DNA of 64,000 nt from Timema cristinae (Eukaryota > Arthropoda > Insecta > Phasmatodea > Timematidae): NCBI GenBank assembly GCA_039000515.1, contig JBCFYV010000100.1, positions 51,860,587 through 51,924,586 of the forward strand, in the 5' to 3' direction. Of the stretch, positions 44,136 to 56,722 are shown in pieces; the first letter of the stretch is position 1, and each line of letters starts with the position of its first letter. The notes below the pieces were generated by a model. That model was given only the letters and a program-made list of their open reading frames with translations, was not told where the DNA came from and searched no databases. A program made the translations under genes and the position numbers.

Positions 44136-45039
44136 GGTAAAGAGGAAAGCTCGCTGCTATTTCTCAACATTTTCTGTTATGAGTCTATCGATAAATTACT
44201 GTATTTGTTAGAGGAAGGCTAAATATAGAGCCTTTTTTTCATCAAACCTAGTGCCATAGTTCCGTAAATATGATTTAAAAGTCGTTGAGAATGAGCTTAT
44301 GCCACATTTTCACACATTTATTTATATTAATAAAACTCGAACTAGAGGATTGTTAAGTAAGATACGCCCTGTTGAAATCTTTCGACTTTATGTTGTCGTG
44401 AACCATATTTTGAAATTAATACATCGTAGAATTAAATATTGCGTTATAGTTGTACGTCTGCGTGGCAATTTCTCCTTTAGCTCCATAGTTAATATCAAAA
44501 TTATGTTTTTTCTTTCTTCATTACTTTTGAGTGGTAAATGAGAAACATGAAATAAAAAATCACTTTAGTAGAATTTTGACTGGAAGATATAAACAAAATC
44601 TTATGCGGTTAACAACGATAGCCTCTTTATCATATTATAAGAGATATTTAAATTTTATATATATTGTCTTTGATAATATCGTATCAAATGTGACTGTTGC
44701 AGGTCATATAATTTGAAATGAATACATAAAAGCCATCTAGTGACTTTTCTAACTGTCTTTCTATGAAAACCGGCCTATAATAGAGTAGCATAACACAAAT
44801 AGCGTCACTTACCGTAAAGGTTTCATGTGCAAAACTTCTATGTAGTTGTACATGATCATTTTTCTAAACACTTTTTTTGTCAAAGAAAGCACTTTATTAA
44901 ATGTTCAGTTTTATAATTTAAATAAGTTTCAAAATTCCACCAAAAAAAACACTAAAATGAGATATGCCAATATTAGGCCTATACGGACGTTGAATCATGG
45001 CCTGCCTAATGTTTCCTCTTTTGGTAAAAATAGGTACAT
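44136..45039. other. unannotated AT-rich stretch
   Basis: 44196-44310 (GTATTTGTTAGAGGAAGGCT, GTCGTTGAGAATGAGCTTAT) repeats a segment seen at 1702-1800, so a further low-copy dispersed repeat exists. Frames of 60-80 codons here are AT-rich noise. Confidence 0.45.
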
Positions 45040-45150
45040 CCCGTTACCTTGAAAGGATAACAGTCTTACCTTGACTTATTACACTATGGCCCTATCTTAT
45101 AAGTCGTACCATAGTGGAATAATGTAAGGTAGGCTTGCTATCTTCAAGGA
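45040..45150. repeat. foldback element, family H copy 2
   Basis: CCTTGAAAGGATAACAGTCT faces GGCTTGCTATCTTCAAGG, and TTACACTATGGCC faces GTACCATAGTGGAATAATG. Together about 100 bp of imperfect inverted repeat. Confidence 0.65.
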
Positions 45151-46169
<1,019 letters not shown>

Positions 46170-46177
46170 TAACAGTG

Positions 46178-46179
<2 letters not shown>

Positions 46180-46231
<52 letters not shown>

Positions 46232-46232
46232 C
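46180..46232 (+). repeat. (GA)n microsatellite
   Basis: About 25 GA units with one break (AGAAGAG). The minus-strand 63-codon frame of SLSLS repeats is derived from it. Confidence 0.95.
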
Positions 46233-47689
46233 CAGTGAAACAGTTTGATAATATGTTGTTTTTTTTAAATTCAACACAATTGAAACACAGTTAAACCTCT
46301 GATAACTGAAATCTAGGGGGCTGAACCCGTATAGGATTAGCAAATTTTCAGATATGAAATTAATACCCCTCTATGAAAAGTTAAAAAGGTAAAATAAATT
46401 ATAAATTAAATAACAAATTTATTTACAGGAAAGTATTTTGTGTATATGTATGTGCATACAGTATTTAAATAAATGGTTATTCAATATAGCAAAGATAACT
46501 TAATTTATAATTTCTTTTGACTATTTTCTTAGATATACAAACAGAAAAAAAAAAGTTTTACCGATGTAAAAGCTTTATTTGATAGTTCAGCTACTGAAAA
46601 AAAAAGATAGTTAACCATTTCGGATATTAAGAGGTTTCTACCGTATAATTATTCTAAAATGACCCCCCAAAAAAACCCCTATTAAATCGATCCCCACACT
46701 TCTGTTGTAAAGTGAAAAACACATAACAAAACTACACCCGGGTTCGTTTTATGGTTCGAAAGCAATATTTCAGTGTCCAATTTTCATAGGATGAACTTTA
46801 TGACAGCTAGAAAAGCTACTAGATCTATGTTCACGTATTCATACGTCAATTCATGTGATATGCAGCTGTCACTTCTAATATATATTATCTTTACTTGTAA
46901 AATAACAATAATAATATAGTAAAATGTTATCAATGTTGATCGCAAATAAAATTTATTTATTTTATTATATTAAAGGCCCTTCTTATGGAAATTTTACTGT
47001 ATCTGAGCATTCATCATAGCAGGCCTAGCTTAGCTCGCGCGAGGTATTCTGGGAGTAAAAGGGAAAATAAAAGACGAGGAAATGTCAGAAATGTATTTAG
47101 TGCTTTTGTATACGAACGATTATTCGAAATTTTTCGCGGTGACGATGGGGGACAAAGAGACAAAGTTTCTTGTTAATAACTACAGTATGTCCCTGTTATA
47201 ACAGAATAAAGATTTGTTCACAATACTTATCTGGGAAGCCATTCTAAAATTGTAAAAAAACAAAACAGACTTCTTAAATGCAGTTTTTTATCCCAGATAT
47301 CATTTAATATTTCAAAGATGTTCTCTATTAGGAACTTCTAGTAATTTTTAATCAGAAATGATCCACGTGCAATAGTTTTCGTGTAAGTTTATTATTTCTA
47401 GCCGACTGTACCACAGGGTTGATTGGCATGTGATGACCGCTCTTAATATCTCTAATAAACTATTGTGAGGCGGGCTTGTCAAGCGTAAAGATAAAATAAA
47501 TGTATTACTAGATTTAATTCTATAAAAAATATATTTGAAGCTTATGTTAAAAAACAAAAAAGCGCGTTGGGAAAATTTTTTCAAATCTTTAAAGAAAGAT
47601 ACCCCAAATATTTTCTTTTAAAAAAAACCAGAGTTTGGTATTTGATTTTGGTTAAGCCTTCGGGTTGTCTATTGAGCCCTCGGAGAAAG
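46233..47689. other. unannotated stretch with a family M2 relic
   Basis: 46805-46950 contains CACGTATTCATACGTCAATT, ATGTGATATGCAGCTGTCAC and AAATGTTATCAATGTTGATC (family M2). 47030-47170 is less AT-rich with a 63-codon frame of no known family. Confidence 0.4.
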
Positions 47690-48225
47690 AAGTATTGTGA
47701 TAGTAAAAAAAAATCTAATTCAAGATTTTTTTAAATAAATAACGATATTCCATTGAGGCTTTTTAGAATTGGACATCCAACCCTAAATTTAAGGGTAATT
47801 AATGAAGAGTAAAAAGAGATAAAATATACTTTCTCTAAATCCGTTCCATTTTGATTAAAATTCGTTCTAGGCACTGTTTGAAATTACAAACAAAATGACT
47901 ATTTTCATGAAAATGATTTTGAGAGTAATTTATAAATTATTCAGATAAGAAACAACGTAAAAATGTAAAGTTGTACCTACTGTTAAAAATAAAAATCTTT
48001 TATCATAAATATACTTTTATAAAACCAATCAAATTGATTGTTATGCCCTTCGGTATAAAGAGATATTCCTCTTCTCTCAATGTATCTGTAACAGAATATA
48101 TAATTTCATTTATGATGTTTTACAACTATGTATATTATTTAGTTTTAACACATGTTAATAGTTTTTAGTAAAGGTATATTTTAAGATCAAAGAGAAAGTC
48201 TAAGTGGTGCAACCGTATAATTTTT
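47690..48225 (+). repeat. dispersed repeat R, copy R4 (condensed)
   Basis: AGTATTGTGATAGTAAAAAA, AATTCAAGATTTTTTTAAAT, GGACATCCAACCCTAAATTT, GAAGAGTAAAAAGAGATAAA, and at the end AGAGAAAGTCTAAGTGGTGC. About half the length of R1, so internally deleted. Confidence 0.6.
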
Positions 48226-48644
48226 TTTAATTAATTAAGAGCCTTTTAACTAGAGGTAAGAATATTATTCTCGGTTATAATTAAATAGGGAAATATAAAA
48301 TAAAGTGAAAATGACCAGATGGCGAGGAAACTTGTCCTTTAAAGGCTAGCCATGACCACGAAACAAATGCTATTTTATATAAATCCAGCCTTAGAGCTAA
48401 ATTAATCTACATCTGTGGGCACGCAGACAATGCGTCAAGATCATCTATTTGACTTTGCCAGAGATAGGAAGACCAGGAATTAGAATCCTAGAGGGATGTA
48501 TACAGTTTTTTTTCTTTAATAGTTTATCACTTTACCTCTAGGTAAGTGAGGGTACATTTCTTCTATGGCTCTACCTTTCTCATAACCTACCCAGTTTGTA
48601 TTATTATATGGATAATAAGGACGGGAAATAAGACTTATGTGAAC

Positions 48645-48872
48645 TGAATCTTACTACCCATTAGGGCTATACGTATATAACATTAACGGGGTAAGAGTGA
48701 GGGGGAAAAAAATTTTTGATAAGAAATGCACCAACATTTTTGGGGGGAGGGTAGTGTAAAAAACACATAAGAGGAAAAAAAACTATTCTGAGGTACAGCC
48801 GGCTAGGACTCTTACCCAGACCTCACCGTCACCAGACGAGGTTGACGCATTAAATCGCGTACCCACCAATTC
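48645..48872 (-). mobile_element. SINE family C, degenerate
   Basis: Plus strand: GAATCTTACTACCCATTAGG, ATAACATTAACGGGGTAAGA, GACTCTTACCCAGACCTCAC, GTTGACGCATTAAATCGCGT. Confidence 0.65.
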
Positions 48873-49019
48873 GGAAATATAGATAATTACTTCACATTAT
48901 TAGCACACACGTGATAACTTTTCAAAGCACCAGGGGGTAAAAAAAACAAACACACAATCTGTAAGAATCTACCTCTAAAAAAAAAACACCGGCTGGATAT
49001 CGAACACGCGATGGTTGAG

Positions 49020-49390
49020 AAGTGAAGATGGCACCCGCGAGAGGATCATGGGACGTGGACCTCGACCGGGTTCACACCCAGTAGACTGACCGGAGCGACC
49101 GAGGATCACGTTGACCTACCGATCACAGAGAGAGAGAGAGGGAGATGGTCGGACATTGGCCCGGAAACCGGAGACCACGAGGGAAAAAGATCCGCCACGT
49201 GGCAACTAGAGAAGAGAGAGACCAATCGTTGGTCCGTGTCTTCTTCTCCACTTACTCCAAGGTCAACCGTTGGAGCGTCCTCAAGGTTAAGGGTGCTACA
49301 TGGGCAGGTAGAAATACCTCGTCGACTTTTGGGAGTAAAAAAAATATTCCCCTCTTTTCTTTACCTATCTTTCTTTCAATGAGTTCGTAA
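49020..49390 (+). other. GC-rich patch with an 81-codon frame, unrecognised
   Basis: 49020-49320 is clearly GC-richer than its surroundings and includes a (GA)n at 49127-49140. A frame at 49145-49390 encodes an Arg/Lys/Ser-rich product with no family match. It could be a decayed exon or transposon piece. Not called as a gene. Confidence 0.25.
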
Positions 49391-49737
49391 CAGATTAGTG
49401 AAAGAGGAAGGACGAAAGACTTGTCACTCAAGGCCGGAATGATTCATTCACCAGTAAAAGAGACAGCTTTTCCACTCTTTTGGTTTATATTTCACAACAG
49501 ACCACTGGCTTGATGCACAACCAATCTACTTACAAATTTAGACAGTGCGAGTTGTTTAAAAGAAATAAGAACATTACTATTTCAAGTTGCTAGTAATGCT
49601 GCTCTTGTATATTAAATCGTGGTTTACATTCATATACATAAAATAATTAGGTACTTACATTCATGTACATAGATTAATTAGGTACTTATAACTTTATTTT
49701 TTAAATTTGTATCTAAATATTGAAATCATTATGTTAA

Positions 49738-49985
49738 TTTTCCACAACCATCAAACTACCTGTTATGGATTATTTGCATGTGCACCAATTAATACGCTAA
49801 TTTGTTATAGAATAGCAAAGTTTAATTTTAAGGGAATTGTACCCGCATTAACGAAGAGCGGGAGTGGAAATCGACCATTGAGAGCAAAATCCCTCTCGAT
49901 ACACCAGACCGGAACTCTAACCCTAACTTCCATGTTATTGGCAACCAATTTTATTGTTAGAATGACGCCTTAGATCATTCGACCC
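49738..49985 (-). mobile_element. SINE family C, degenerate
   Basis: Plus strand: ATTAATACGCTAATTTGTTA, GGAATTGTACCCGCATTAAC, CCCTCTCGATACACCAGACC, AATGACGCCTTAGATCATTC. Tail worn. Confidence 0.65.
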
Positions 49986-50309
49986 TTTGGGTAAATCCCA
50001 GCCGGACAGTAGCTTGAACTCTTTTAATATTTAGATTAAACATCTTATAAAACCATGAATAGAAAAATAATAGCCCTCTCCAGTGGGGACGTGAACAAAA
50101 TAATCTCTCTCGTCTAGTCTAATTTACAGGTGATGGTAGGTTGGGGCTGGAATTCCAGTCGTGTGCTCAGAAATTGTTTGCCTTCAATTATTTTCCACTC
50201 TTCCTTTACACAAATGAGGGTATAAGACCTTTGATTAATAATTTCCACTTTCTTTCCCTTTGGTGTAATTATTGTATTATTAGGGAATTCATCATTATTT
50301 AAAGGCAAA

Positions 50310-50900
50310 ACTAGCAACACCTAAATGTGTAGCAGTTGCATAACAATTACCTTTTTTTCCCATTTTAAAGGTTAAGTGGTGGTGAAAACTTGTATTGTAT
50401 AGAACGTTTAGCTATTGGTGGTACAATATTTTAATTTCTAGTTGTTGTAGTTAAAACTATTATATGACAACTTTATAACCTGTCATTATAAATAGTAAAA
50501 TTAGATAAGATGGTGTAGGTAAGCGTGACATTTCAACTACTTATTAGTTATACCCATAAAATAATCACGAAATATTATGTTTCTGTTTTGATTTATTTAA
50601 ATTTTTACATTTATAGCTTAGTTTGTATGTTTCCAAATATTCCTAAACCAACAAAAATATTACAATAGCTATCAATAAGCTTTTTGAATATAGTTTTTAC
50701 ATAAGTTATATAAAATATTAGATTGATATGTTGCTGTGTGATTAAACTAGCTTTCATATTATATTTACCATCAAGTAAAATCTGTTAGTTTCAATCTCTA
50801 CGTGGAGAGACTAAACAAGGGAAGTAATGTTCAATATATTTTTACAACCTAATAAAGTTGAAGTAAATATAAATCTAGAATTAAATTCAGGCAAGGAATA
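50310..50900. other. unannotated AT-rich stretch
   Basis: No recognised feature. Confidence 0.35.
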
Positions 50901-51125
50901 TCCACTATATGCGTACACCAGATGAAAGGCAACAATGTCCAATATACGTGTAAAACTTTTGAAAGCTAACAATGACCACTATACGTGTACAACTGATGAA
51001 AGCTAACAATGACCATTATACGTGTACAACTGATGAAAGCTAACAATGACCACTATAAGTGTACAACTGATTAAAGGTAACAATGTCTACTATACGGGTA
51101 CAACTGATGAAAGTTATCAATGTAA
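50901..51125 (+). repeat. 37-bp minisatellite, block 1 (about 6 units)
   Basis: Unit CAATGACCACTATACGTGTA followed by CAACTGATGAAAGCTAA. Units are ~90% alike. The same period continues, more diverged, in blocks 2 and 3. Confidence 0.9.
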
Positions 51126-51594
51126 TGTTAACTATATGTGACTTCACTATCAGTATGGTTCAAGGCAGTAATACTCAACCTTTTTTTTTAGCTTACTGCC
51201 CTCATCTGAGAATTTGATGCTGCTACAGCCCCTAACCCTAAGTTATATGTAATATGCATACTGAAATCAATGATAATAATCTTGCAGAAATACTTCTTTC
51301 CCACTTAGTCAATATTACCTCCTTTTAAATACATTCACTTTTTACGTGGCATAATTTATAATTCTTATGAATAAAACACTCGTTAAAACATAACTAATGT
51401 TAAGTGGTTACAAATATAAGGAATAAATCGTATTGTCAAAATTATAGAACATAAATACAGTATTTAATTTAAGACCCTTTTGTTAAATATTTTTTTGCCT
51501 GTGTTTATTAGCGTAGAATTATTCCTGCAATATCAGTAACAAACCCATACGCTCTCGTACAACTTCCTTACAATTATTTACCATCTCATAAAAT
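51126..51594. other. sequence separating satellite blocks, possible hAT-type insertion
   Basis: CAGTAATACTCAACCTTTTT at about 51164 looks like a hAT-type 5' end, and GCCCTCATCTGAGAATTTG follows. I could not find the matching right end before the satellite resumes at about 51600. Confidence 0.35.
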
Positions 51595-52061
51595 CGTATT
51601 CGGGTATGAAAAACTACACGTATACCACAAAGCTTAGAAAAAATATGTTCATTATACGTAGTCCTAAATTACAAAATAAAGGAAAATCTTATTCATTACA
51701 CGTATACCACAAAAGTTAGGAGAATAATGTTCACTACAAACATACATAACGCTTAAAAAATAATGTTCAAAAAAAAAGTTTTATCACATAATAAAATAAA
51801 TTTACATGATATATTTATTATATCACAACATAAAGAAAAATTATGTTCACTACACATACACAAAGTTTAGAAAATTATGTACAATACACATATGCCACAA
51901 AATAAAATAAAATTATGCTCACCACACATAAATGCCTACAACAAAGTTTAGTAAAATTTTATGCAATACACTATCACAATATATCACTAAACAAATTAAA
52001 ATCATGCCCATTACATACATATCTCTAAATAAAGAAAAATCATAATCATTTCACTTATATA
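51595..52061 (+). repeat. 37-bp minisatellite, block 2 (diverged)
   Basis: Recurring ATGTTCACTACACGTATACC then ACAAAGTTTAGAAAAAT. Individual units are eroded and indel-ridden. Interrupted at 52062 by the hAT element. Confidence 0.75.
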
Positions 52062-53516
52062 CAGTGGTGGACCTACGGTATGGCAGATTTTGCAAGTGCC
52101 CTGGGCGCCACTTAACGGGGGCACGTCACTAAATTGGTTCTATTTACTCAATTATTGTAATTTATCTTACATTTTTATTCCAAATACTTTTATATTTTAA
52201 ATTTTTAGATGTTATAATATAAACCACTAAATAGAACGTTAAATATTTATTTTTGTACAAACTGTAGCTAAATCCATGAGATTCATACTGAAAATAGCCT
52301 ATATAAGATCACATACTAATTATCATGTCAGAACTTGGCCGTTGAGATAAAGCGAACCTAGGGCGCAAAGGTCCTAAGGGCGTATTTCAACTTTTTGTTT
52401 TGTTTTAAATGTAAAATAATATTTAAACTAAACACGTTTCTAATTATTTATCAATAAATAAATAATTTTATCTAAAATTGAGAATATATTAAAAAATTAC
52501 CAACAACACAATCACATTTGTTTTATGACGTTTGAGGTCGCTTTGATTTTTATTAATGATTAAAGAAAATTTTAACAGAAAAAGGAAAAAAGAAGGACGA
52601 AAAGGAGCTAAAGGAGTTTCAGTCACAGTTTTATGACAACCCTGCTGTGATGGCTGACACAAGAGTAGTGTTCAACAAAGAATAAGTGAGACAAACAGCC
52701 TGGCATTGTTAGTGAATTGCGACAATCACTCACTCAAAGAAAGGTATGAAAAATGCTGCGCCTGTGGTTGTGAAGTCGGAGCCCAAAATCAGATGGAGTG
52801 CAAGGATAAAAGCAATGAAGCCGGTTAACAAGTACCTTGAGAAGATACTTAGAGCTATCCAGGACATTACAGACGATGGAAATGAAACCAGTGAAATAAG
52901 AAGTGACTTTCTTTGACTTTCTTATTGATGCTAAGGGACTGTGTTACGCTGACGATATTAAAGATTCGAACCAGAAGTGCGAACATTTAGGAAAATTTTA
53001 TAGCTGTGTTGTTGATGGACAACAACTATATGAAGACATTTTAGATTGTCACATGTTTTTTTTAAGTCGGGCCAACATGAAAATATCAAGACTTGAAGAA
53101 CTTCCAGAATGTATTGCTCAGTATGCAGATGAGAGCATTTTCCACAATCTTCACAGTGCTATTCAGATACTGCTAACCATCGTCAGCTGTGAGATCTGAA
53201 ACTAATATCTTCGTTTTTGAAAGTCTTTATGGGTCAAAGCTGATTGTGTGATTTGCTCTGTTGATTGTGTAAAGAGAATAAACAGAAACAACAGACTTTA
53301 AGATATCATAGATCAATTTGCGTCAGTAAAAACAAGGAAGGTACATTCATAGTTTTCTTATGTTACCATAATGTGTTAAATATAAAATTAATGAGTTTGT
53401 CTTATTTTTGATCAGATATTGTGGTAAAGTTGTTTAAAAAACAGGTGTCAGGTGTTTGGACATAGGCGCAATTCCAGTGCTTGCCATAGGTGCTATTTTA
53501 TGTAGATCCACCATTG
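52062..53516 (+). mobile_element. decayed hAT element (ZMYM1-like type)
   Basis: Left end CAGTGGTGGACCTAC. On the minus strand the right end reads CAATGGTGGATCTAC (13 of 15 identical). It sits in the 37-bp satellite: CTTATATA (52054-52061) and CGTACATC (53517-53524) both occupy the satellite position CGTATACC, so they are the eroded 8-bp target duplication expected of hAT. Inside is a broken transposase on the plus strand. Confidence 0.85.
52750..53345 (+). pseudogene. hAT transposase remnant, ZMYM1/DUF4371-like
   Basis: Pieces in order, in changing frames: RWSARIKAMKPVNKYLEKIL (from about 52791), FDFLIDAKGLCYADDIKDSN (from about 52909), FHNLHSAIQILLTI (about 53140-53185), KLISSFLKVFMGQ (about 53200-53245), and DIIDQFASVKTRKV (about 53302-53343). 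The last three correspond to the C-terminal hAT dimerisation region of ZMYM1-like proteins. A 98-codon frame (52903-53199) is the longest intact piece. Several stops and frameshifts, including loss of the usual CERSFS-type segment, show it is dead. The N-terminal zinc finger is not recognisable. Confidence 0.75.
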
Positions 53517-53640
53517 CGTACATCACAAAATTAAGACCTCTCATGTTCATTTAACGTTTATTAAGTAATGAAGGGAAATTATGGTCAGTAATGTTCAAAA
53601 TATGATGAAAAACAAACTGAAGGGAAATAGTCTTATCTAT
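53517..53640 (+). repeat. 37-bp minisatellite, block 3 (after the hAT element)
   Basis: CGTACATCACAAAATTAAGA resumes the satellite at the unit position where block 2 stopped, then CATGTTCATTTAACG. Decays by about 53640. Confidence 0.65.
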
Positions 53641-53718
53641 CTTATCTATCTAATATTCTTATCTAAACTCCTAAGGAGTAAAACAAAATTTCATCCATTC
53701 ACAACCCAATTAAGATAT

Positions 53719-53724
53719 TTTATT
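53719..53724 (-). terminator. poly(A) signal AATAAA
   Basis: AATAAA on the minus strand, 38 bases past the stop codon of the transposase-nuclease remnant. The position suits a mature 3' end for that gene. Confidence 0.55.
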
Positions 53725-53761
53725 TTTGATGGCTGGCCATCATTTTAAATATTGGTTTTCT

Positions 53762-55315
53762 CTAAAAGGTGTCCCTTATTGGCAATCCTCGATCATATCT
53801 GGAATCAAGTATCTCTGGAAGTAAACTATCCATATAAAATCTAATTAATTGAGGCTCCATTTCACTTTTCCAGAAGATGTCATCCCTCTCAATTTTCGTG
53901 AAGAACATTCCTTTTCTTGTCCAGACAACAAAGTAACACCACCGTCTTTCAGTAATGTGTAATTGTCCTTGCACTTGGTAATAGTAACTATCTCTTTTTT
54001 TTTAAAGGATATCATTTCCTCGTAATGTGCAAAACTTGATTTTTTTTGCATTTTATGGCTTCATTTGGTGTAAAATCTTTCGCCGATGCAGGGCACTTAA
54101 TTTCGACGATAGCATCATCACCTATAAATCTATCGGGAGATGCTGCAATAAATGATATATTTCTGTCCACTACCAACCCCACCCTTTCAACTTTTACTCC
54201 AAGCACTTCTTCCAAAGCTTCTATTGCCATAGGTTCATGTTCAACACCATATCGAGTCCTATAATTTCCAAAGAATGTTCCATGTAACATAGTCTTTACT
54301 TGATTTGCCTTCGATGTGGTCTGTCTCATTTTGCAAATTTTACCAAACCATGAAGCTGTCACTCGCTTCCTTCGCTGTCTTCTCCATTATTCATTCTGAC
54401 TTTGTTCGACCGTTTCATAAATCAAGGCTTTCCTCTGCTCTTCTGTCATACGCAAACTACAAATAAAATGTTCTTTCTTCAGATTATAGTCTTCTTCATT
54501 GAGGTCAGCTTTAGCCGGAATGTCCAGAACCCCATAGTGCTCATCTGGACCTGAAGACTTCTTTTGTGGTTTTCTGAGGGGAGGGTACTGCAATTTCCGC
54601 TTGGTCCTTGCATTTAGACGTTTAACTTTTCGTGTGACAAACCTTTTAGTGTTCACTCCAGGACTGACAATAGCCATCTTTTTGTGCAGGAGTCTGTGTA
54701 GTATAGGACCTTTGTTGTGGGAAGTTACTGCTGCTGTACAGCGAACTTGATAAGAGCCCCTCAAAGCATAATTAATGCGCTTTCCGCCGATGAATTTGGC
54801 AACTACACTATTAAACGACTCTGCAATATTATTACTAACGTTAAAGATTAGGCTCTGAGCATGGAATGCCAAGGAATTACGAGCACTAACTATATCTTCC
54901 CATAAGCCATATTTTATCAACTCTGGCACTAAATTTGTTTCACCTTCTTTTGGTCCCTGACAAAAATATCCTCGCTCCCCACACCGAGAATGATCACCAA
55001 AAACATGACTGGGCCCATTACTTATGTCTTCCTTTAGTGGTTTGACATTTTCATGATGAGGGAAAGGTTGTACTTGACGATATTTTATTGCCTCAGTTAC
55101 AGCATATCGCATTCTTAAAACTCTTTGTTGGATGGATGACCTAATAATTCCAGGAATTGTACCTAGTTGGCCCTTTCCTCTTTTCCCAATTTCCTTTACC
55201 CTATTCACATAGTTGCGAAGAATATGATTTGCACATTCAATCTTTTTTATCTCGAAATCAGGACCATACGGCTTGGCTAGGCTCAAACGTTTCATGACAC
55301 TGCTGTCCCCATCTC
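53762..55315 (-). pseudogene. exon 5: rest of the transposase and the YqaJ nuclease
   Basis: Acceptor TTTTTTTTTTAG. Begins GDGDSSVMKRLSLAKPYG (second acidic motif), later VSNNIAESFNSVVAKFIGG, then a stop at 54389-54387. In the same frame WRRQRRKRVTASWFGKICKM opens the YqaJ domain: RYGVEHEPMAIEAL, ASPDRFIGDDAIVEIKCP with Asp (54134-54132), Glu (54104-54102) and Lys (54098-54096) of the D...E-x-K nuclease site. A frameshift in an A-run near 54045, with a further stop or indel near 54003, is followed by YYYQVQGQLHITERRW (Gln motif) and ends MPIRDP-like at LPIRDTF, stop 53764-53762. Confidence 0.75.
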
Positions 55316-55484
55316 CTAAAAAAAAAAATTAAATCCACTTATTAATTCAATATCATACTGGTAAGGCAATATCATTTATTAATATTAATTTTTGTTGGGT
55401 TCCCAATGAAATAACTGGATTATAAATTAAAACTTTTTGATGTTACGATATTAACTAATTGTTTAAGGCGCTATGTTAAGTTAC
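55316..55484 (-). other. intron 4 of the transposase-nuclease gene
   Basis: GTAACT...TAG, 169 bases, AT-rich with a T11 tract before the acceptor. Its removal restores the GDGDSSV motif exactly, which supports it as a true intron. Confidence 0.7.
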
Positions 55485-55698
55485 CTATAAGTTCGGCATA
55501 CACGATTCCATACATTGGTACACTTTGCTTGAACCCATCAACTATGATGTCAGCTTCCATTGCAGTGGCAGATTGTGTCCAATTTTTATAGCATATGTGC
55601 TCTTTAGTAGGTTTTTCTTGAGAAGATGCTCTTTCACAAATAGAGCAATAGGAGTTGCGAACCCACATGTATATCACCTTTTTTTGTTTTGAAGCCAA
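55485..55698 (-). pseudogene. exon 4: zinc-type segment of the transposase
   Basis: Acceptor GGCATGCATAG (weak pyrimidine tract), donor TTATAG|GTAACT. It encodes KVIYMWVRNSYCSICERASS, HICYKNW and ADIIVDGFKQSVPMYGIVYA. C-x2-C...H-x-C spacing suggests metal binding. It ends one base into a Gly codon that exon 5 completes. Confidence 0.7.
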
Positions 55699-55896
55699 CT
55701 ATGCATGCCTAGTATCATAAACAAAATTTAGTGTAGGCTATATTAACTACAGGACCATTAAAATACTTTAAACTGAAAAGCAAAGACAAAATTGAGTTTT
55801 AAAAGTTTATTTAGTAATTACTATATTATATTAAATAATATATCTAGCTCAACACAAAGTTCTACGTCTCAATACTATGTGTTATATATAACTTAC

Positions 55897-56440
55897 CACT
55901 CCTGAGAGAGCGTCGTATTTGCTTTTATAAGATCTTTTGCACCATACTCCATCTGCAACAACAGTTATCATTGGTCGACCCTCTTTGTCCACATTTCCGG
56001 CTTTGACAGCCAATGCTGCTTCCTCACGCGTGGCAGCCATCATTTCATCAGAAGCAATGCTTCCTAGGTGTTCACCTACTTCTTGGTGTATCTTTTGGTA
56101 CATAGGATTGCCCATACAAGGCATATCTAGTACTGCAGACAACTATTCCATCTGAGGAAAACCTTGGCCTGTGTTAATAATGCCAGCCACCTTTGCGGTA
56201 TTAACATTCATCGGTGAGTTGGGGTTTTCAGTACGGAGTGTTTCGAGAACCCCACACATATTGCACTGCAAGTGTAATGTGCTGCAGAAGCCATTCCTTG
56301 TTTCGCCTGTAATATTCATATTTGAAAATGTGCAGTCGAACCCTTTATGCTTTATTGCTTGAATACATTCCAAAAAGTACTGTAAGTCGACTATTCTGCG
56401 TCCTTCTATGATAGAGAGTGTTTTAAAAACATTTGTGTCC
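55897..56440 (-). pseudogene. exon 3: start of the Mutator-like transposase domain
   Basis: Acceptor TTTTTTCTTTCCAG, donor GGAGTG|GTAAGT. It opens with EGRRIVDLQYFLECIQAIKH, then a CNMC pair, NVNTAKVAGIINTGQGF, a stop at 56145-56143, then LSAVLDMPCM and ITVVADGVWCKRSYKS. The Asp of VADG (codon 55953-55951) is the probable first catalytic residue. Apart from the stop, the frame is open over 181 codons. Confidence 0.7.
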
Positions 56441-56722
56441 CTGGAAAGAAAAAACAAAACAAATGTGCACTGTAGCTTGACGTATTTAATGCAAGGAATG
56501 GAACTGGAACCAGAACCATAAATGTTAACTGATAGCTTTAGCACGGAAATTGAACCCCGGACCTTTGGCTTAGCACTCACGGAATCAATTCCCGTGTACA
56601 TGTATAATTTTTCAACTAATTTAATACTAGGCTTAATTTAAATTGATCACCTTCCCACTGCCATGATTGTGCTAATCTTAATTTTAGCCTGTGATATTTA
56701 ATTAGCATTTATTTTATTACAT

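Noticed and set aside
53762..54362. YqaJ domain as evidence of an integrated virus or bacterial contamination
   Set aside because: The domain is in the same spliced gene as the transposase, with GT-AG introns and SINEs in the introns, so it is resident eukaryotic sequence. The family name does not make it viral.
54046..56362. Plus-strand frames at 54046-54264, 55937-56155 and 56171-56362
   Set aside because: They are antisense shadows of the transposase-nuclease exons.
56456..56601. N-terminal extension of the exon 3 reading frame as part of the protein
   Set aside because: It lies upstream of a strong acceptor (TTTTTTCTTTCCAG) and contains tRNA-SINE-like sequence (AAATTGAACCCCGGACC); the exon 2 to exon 3 splice gives a better-supported frame.
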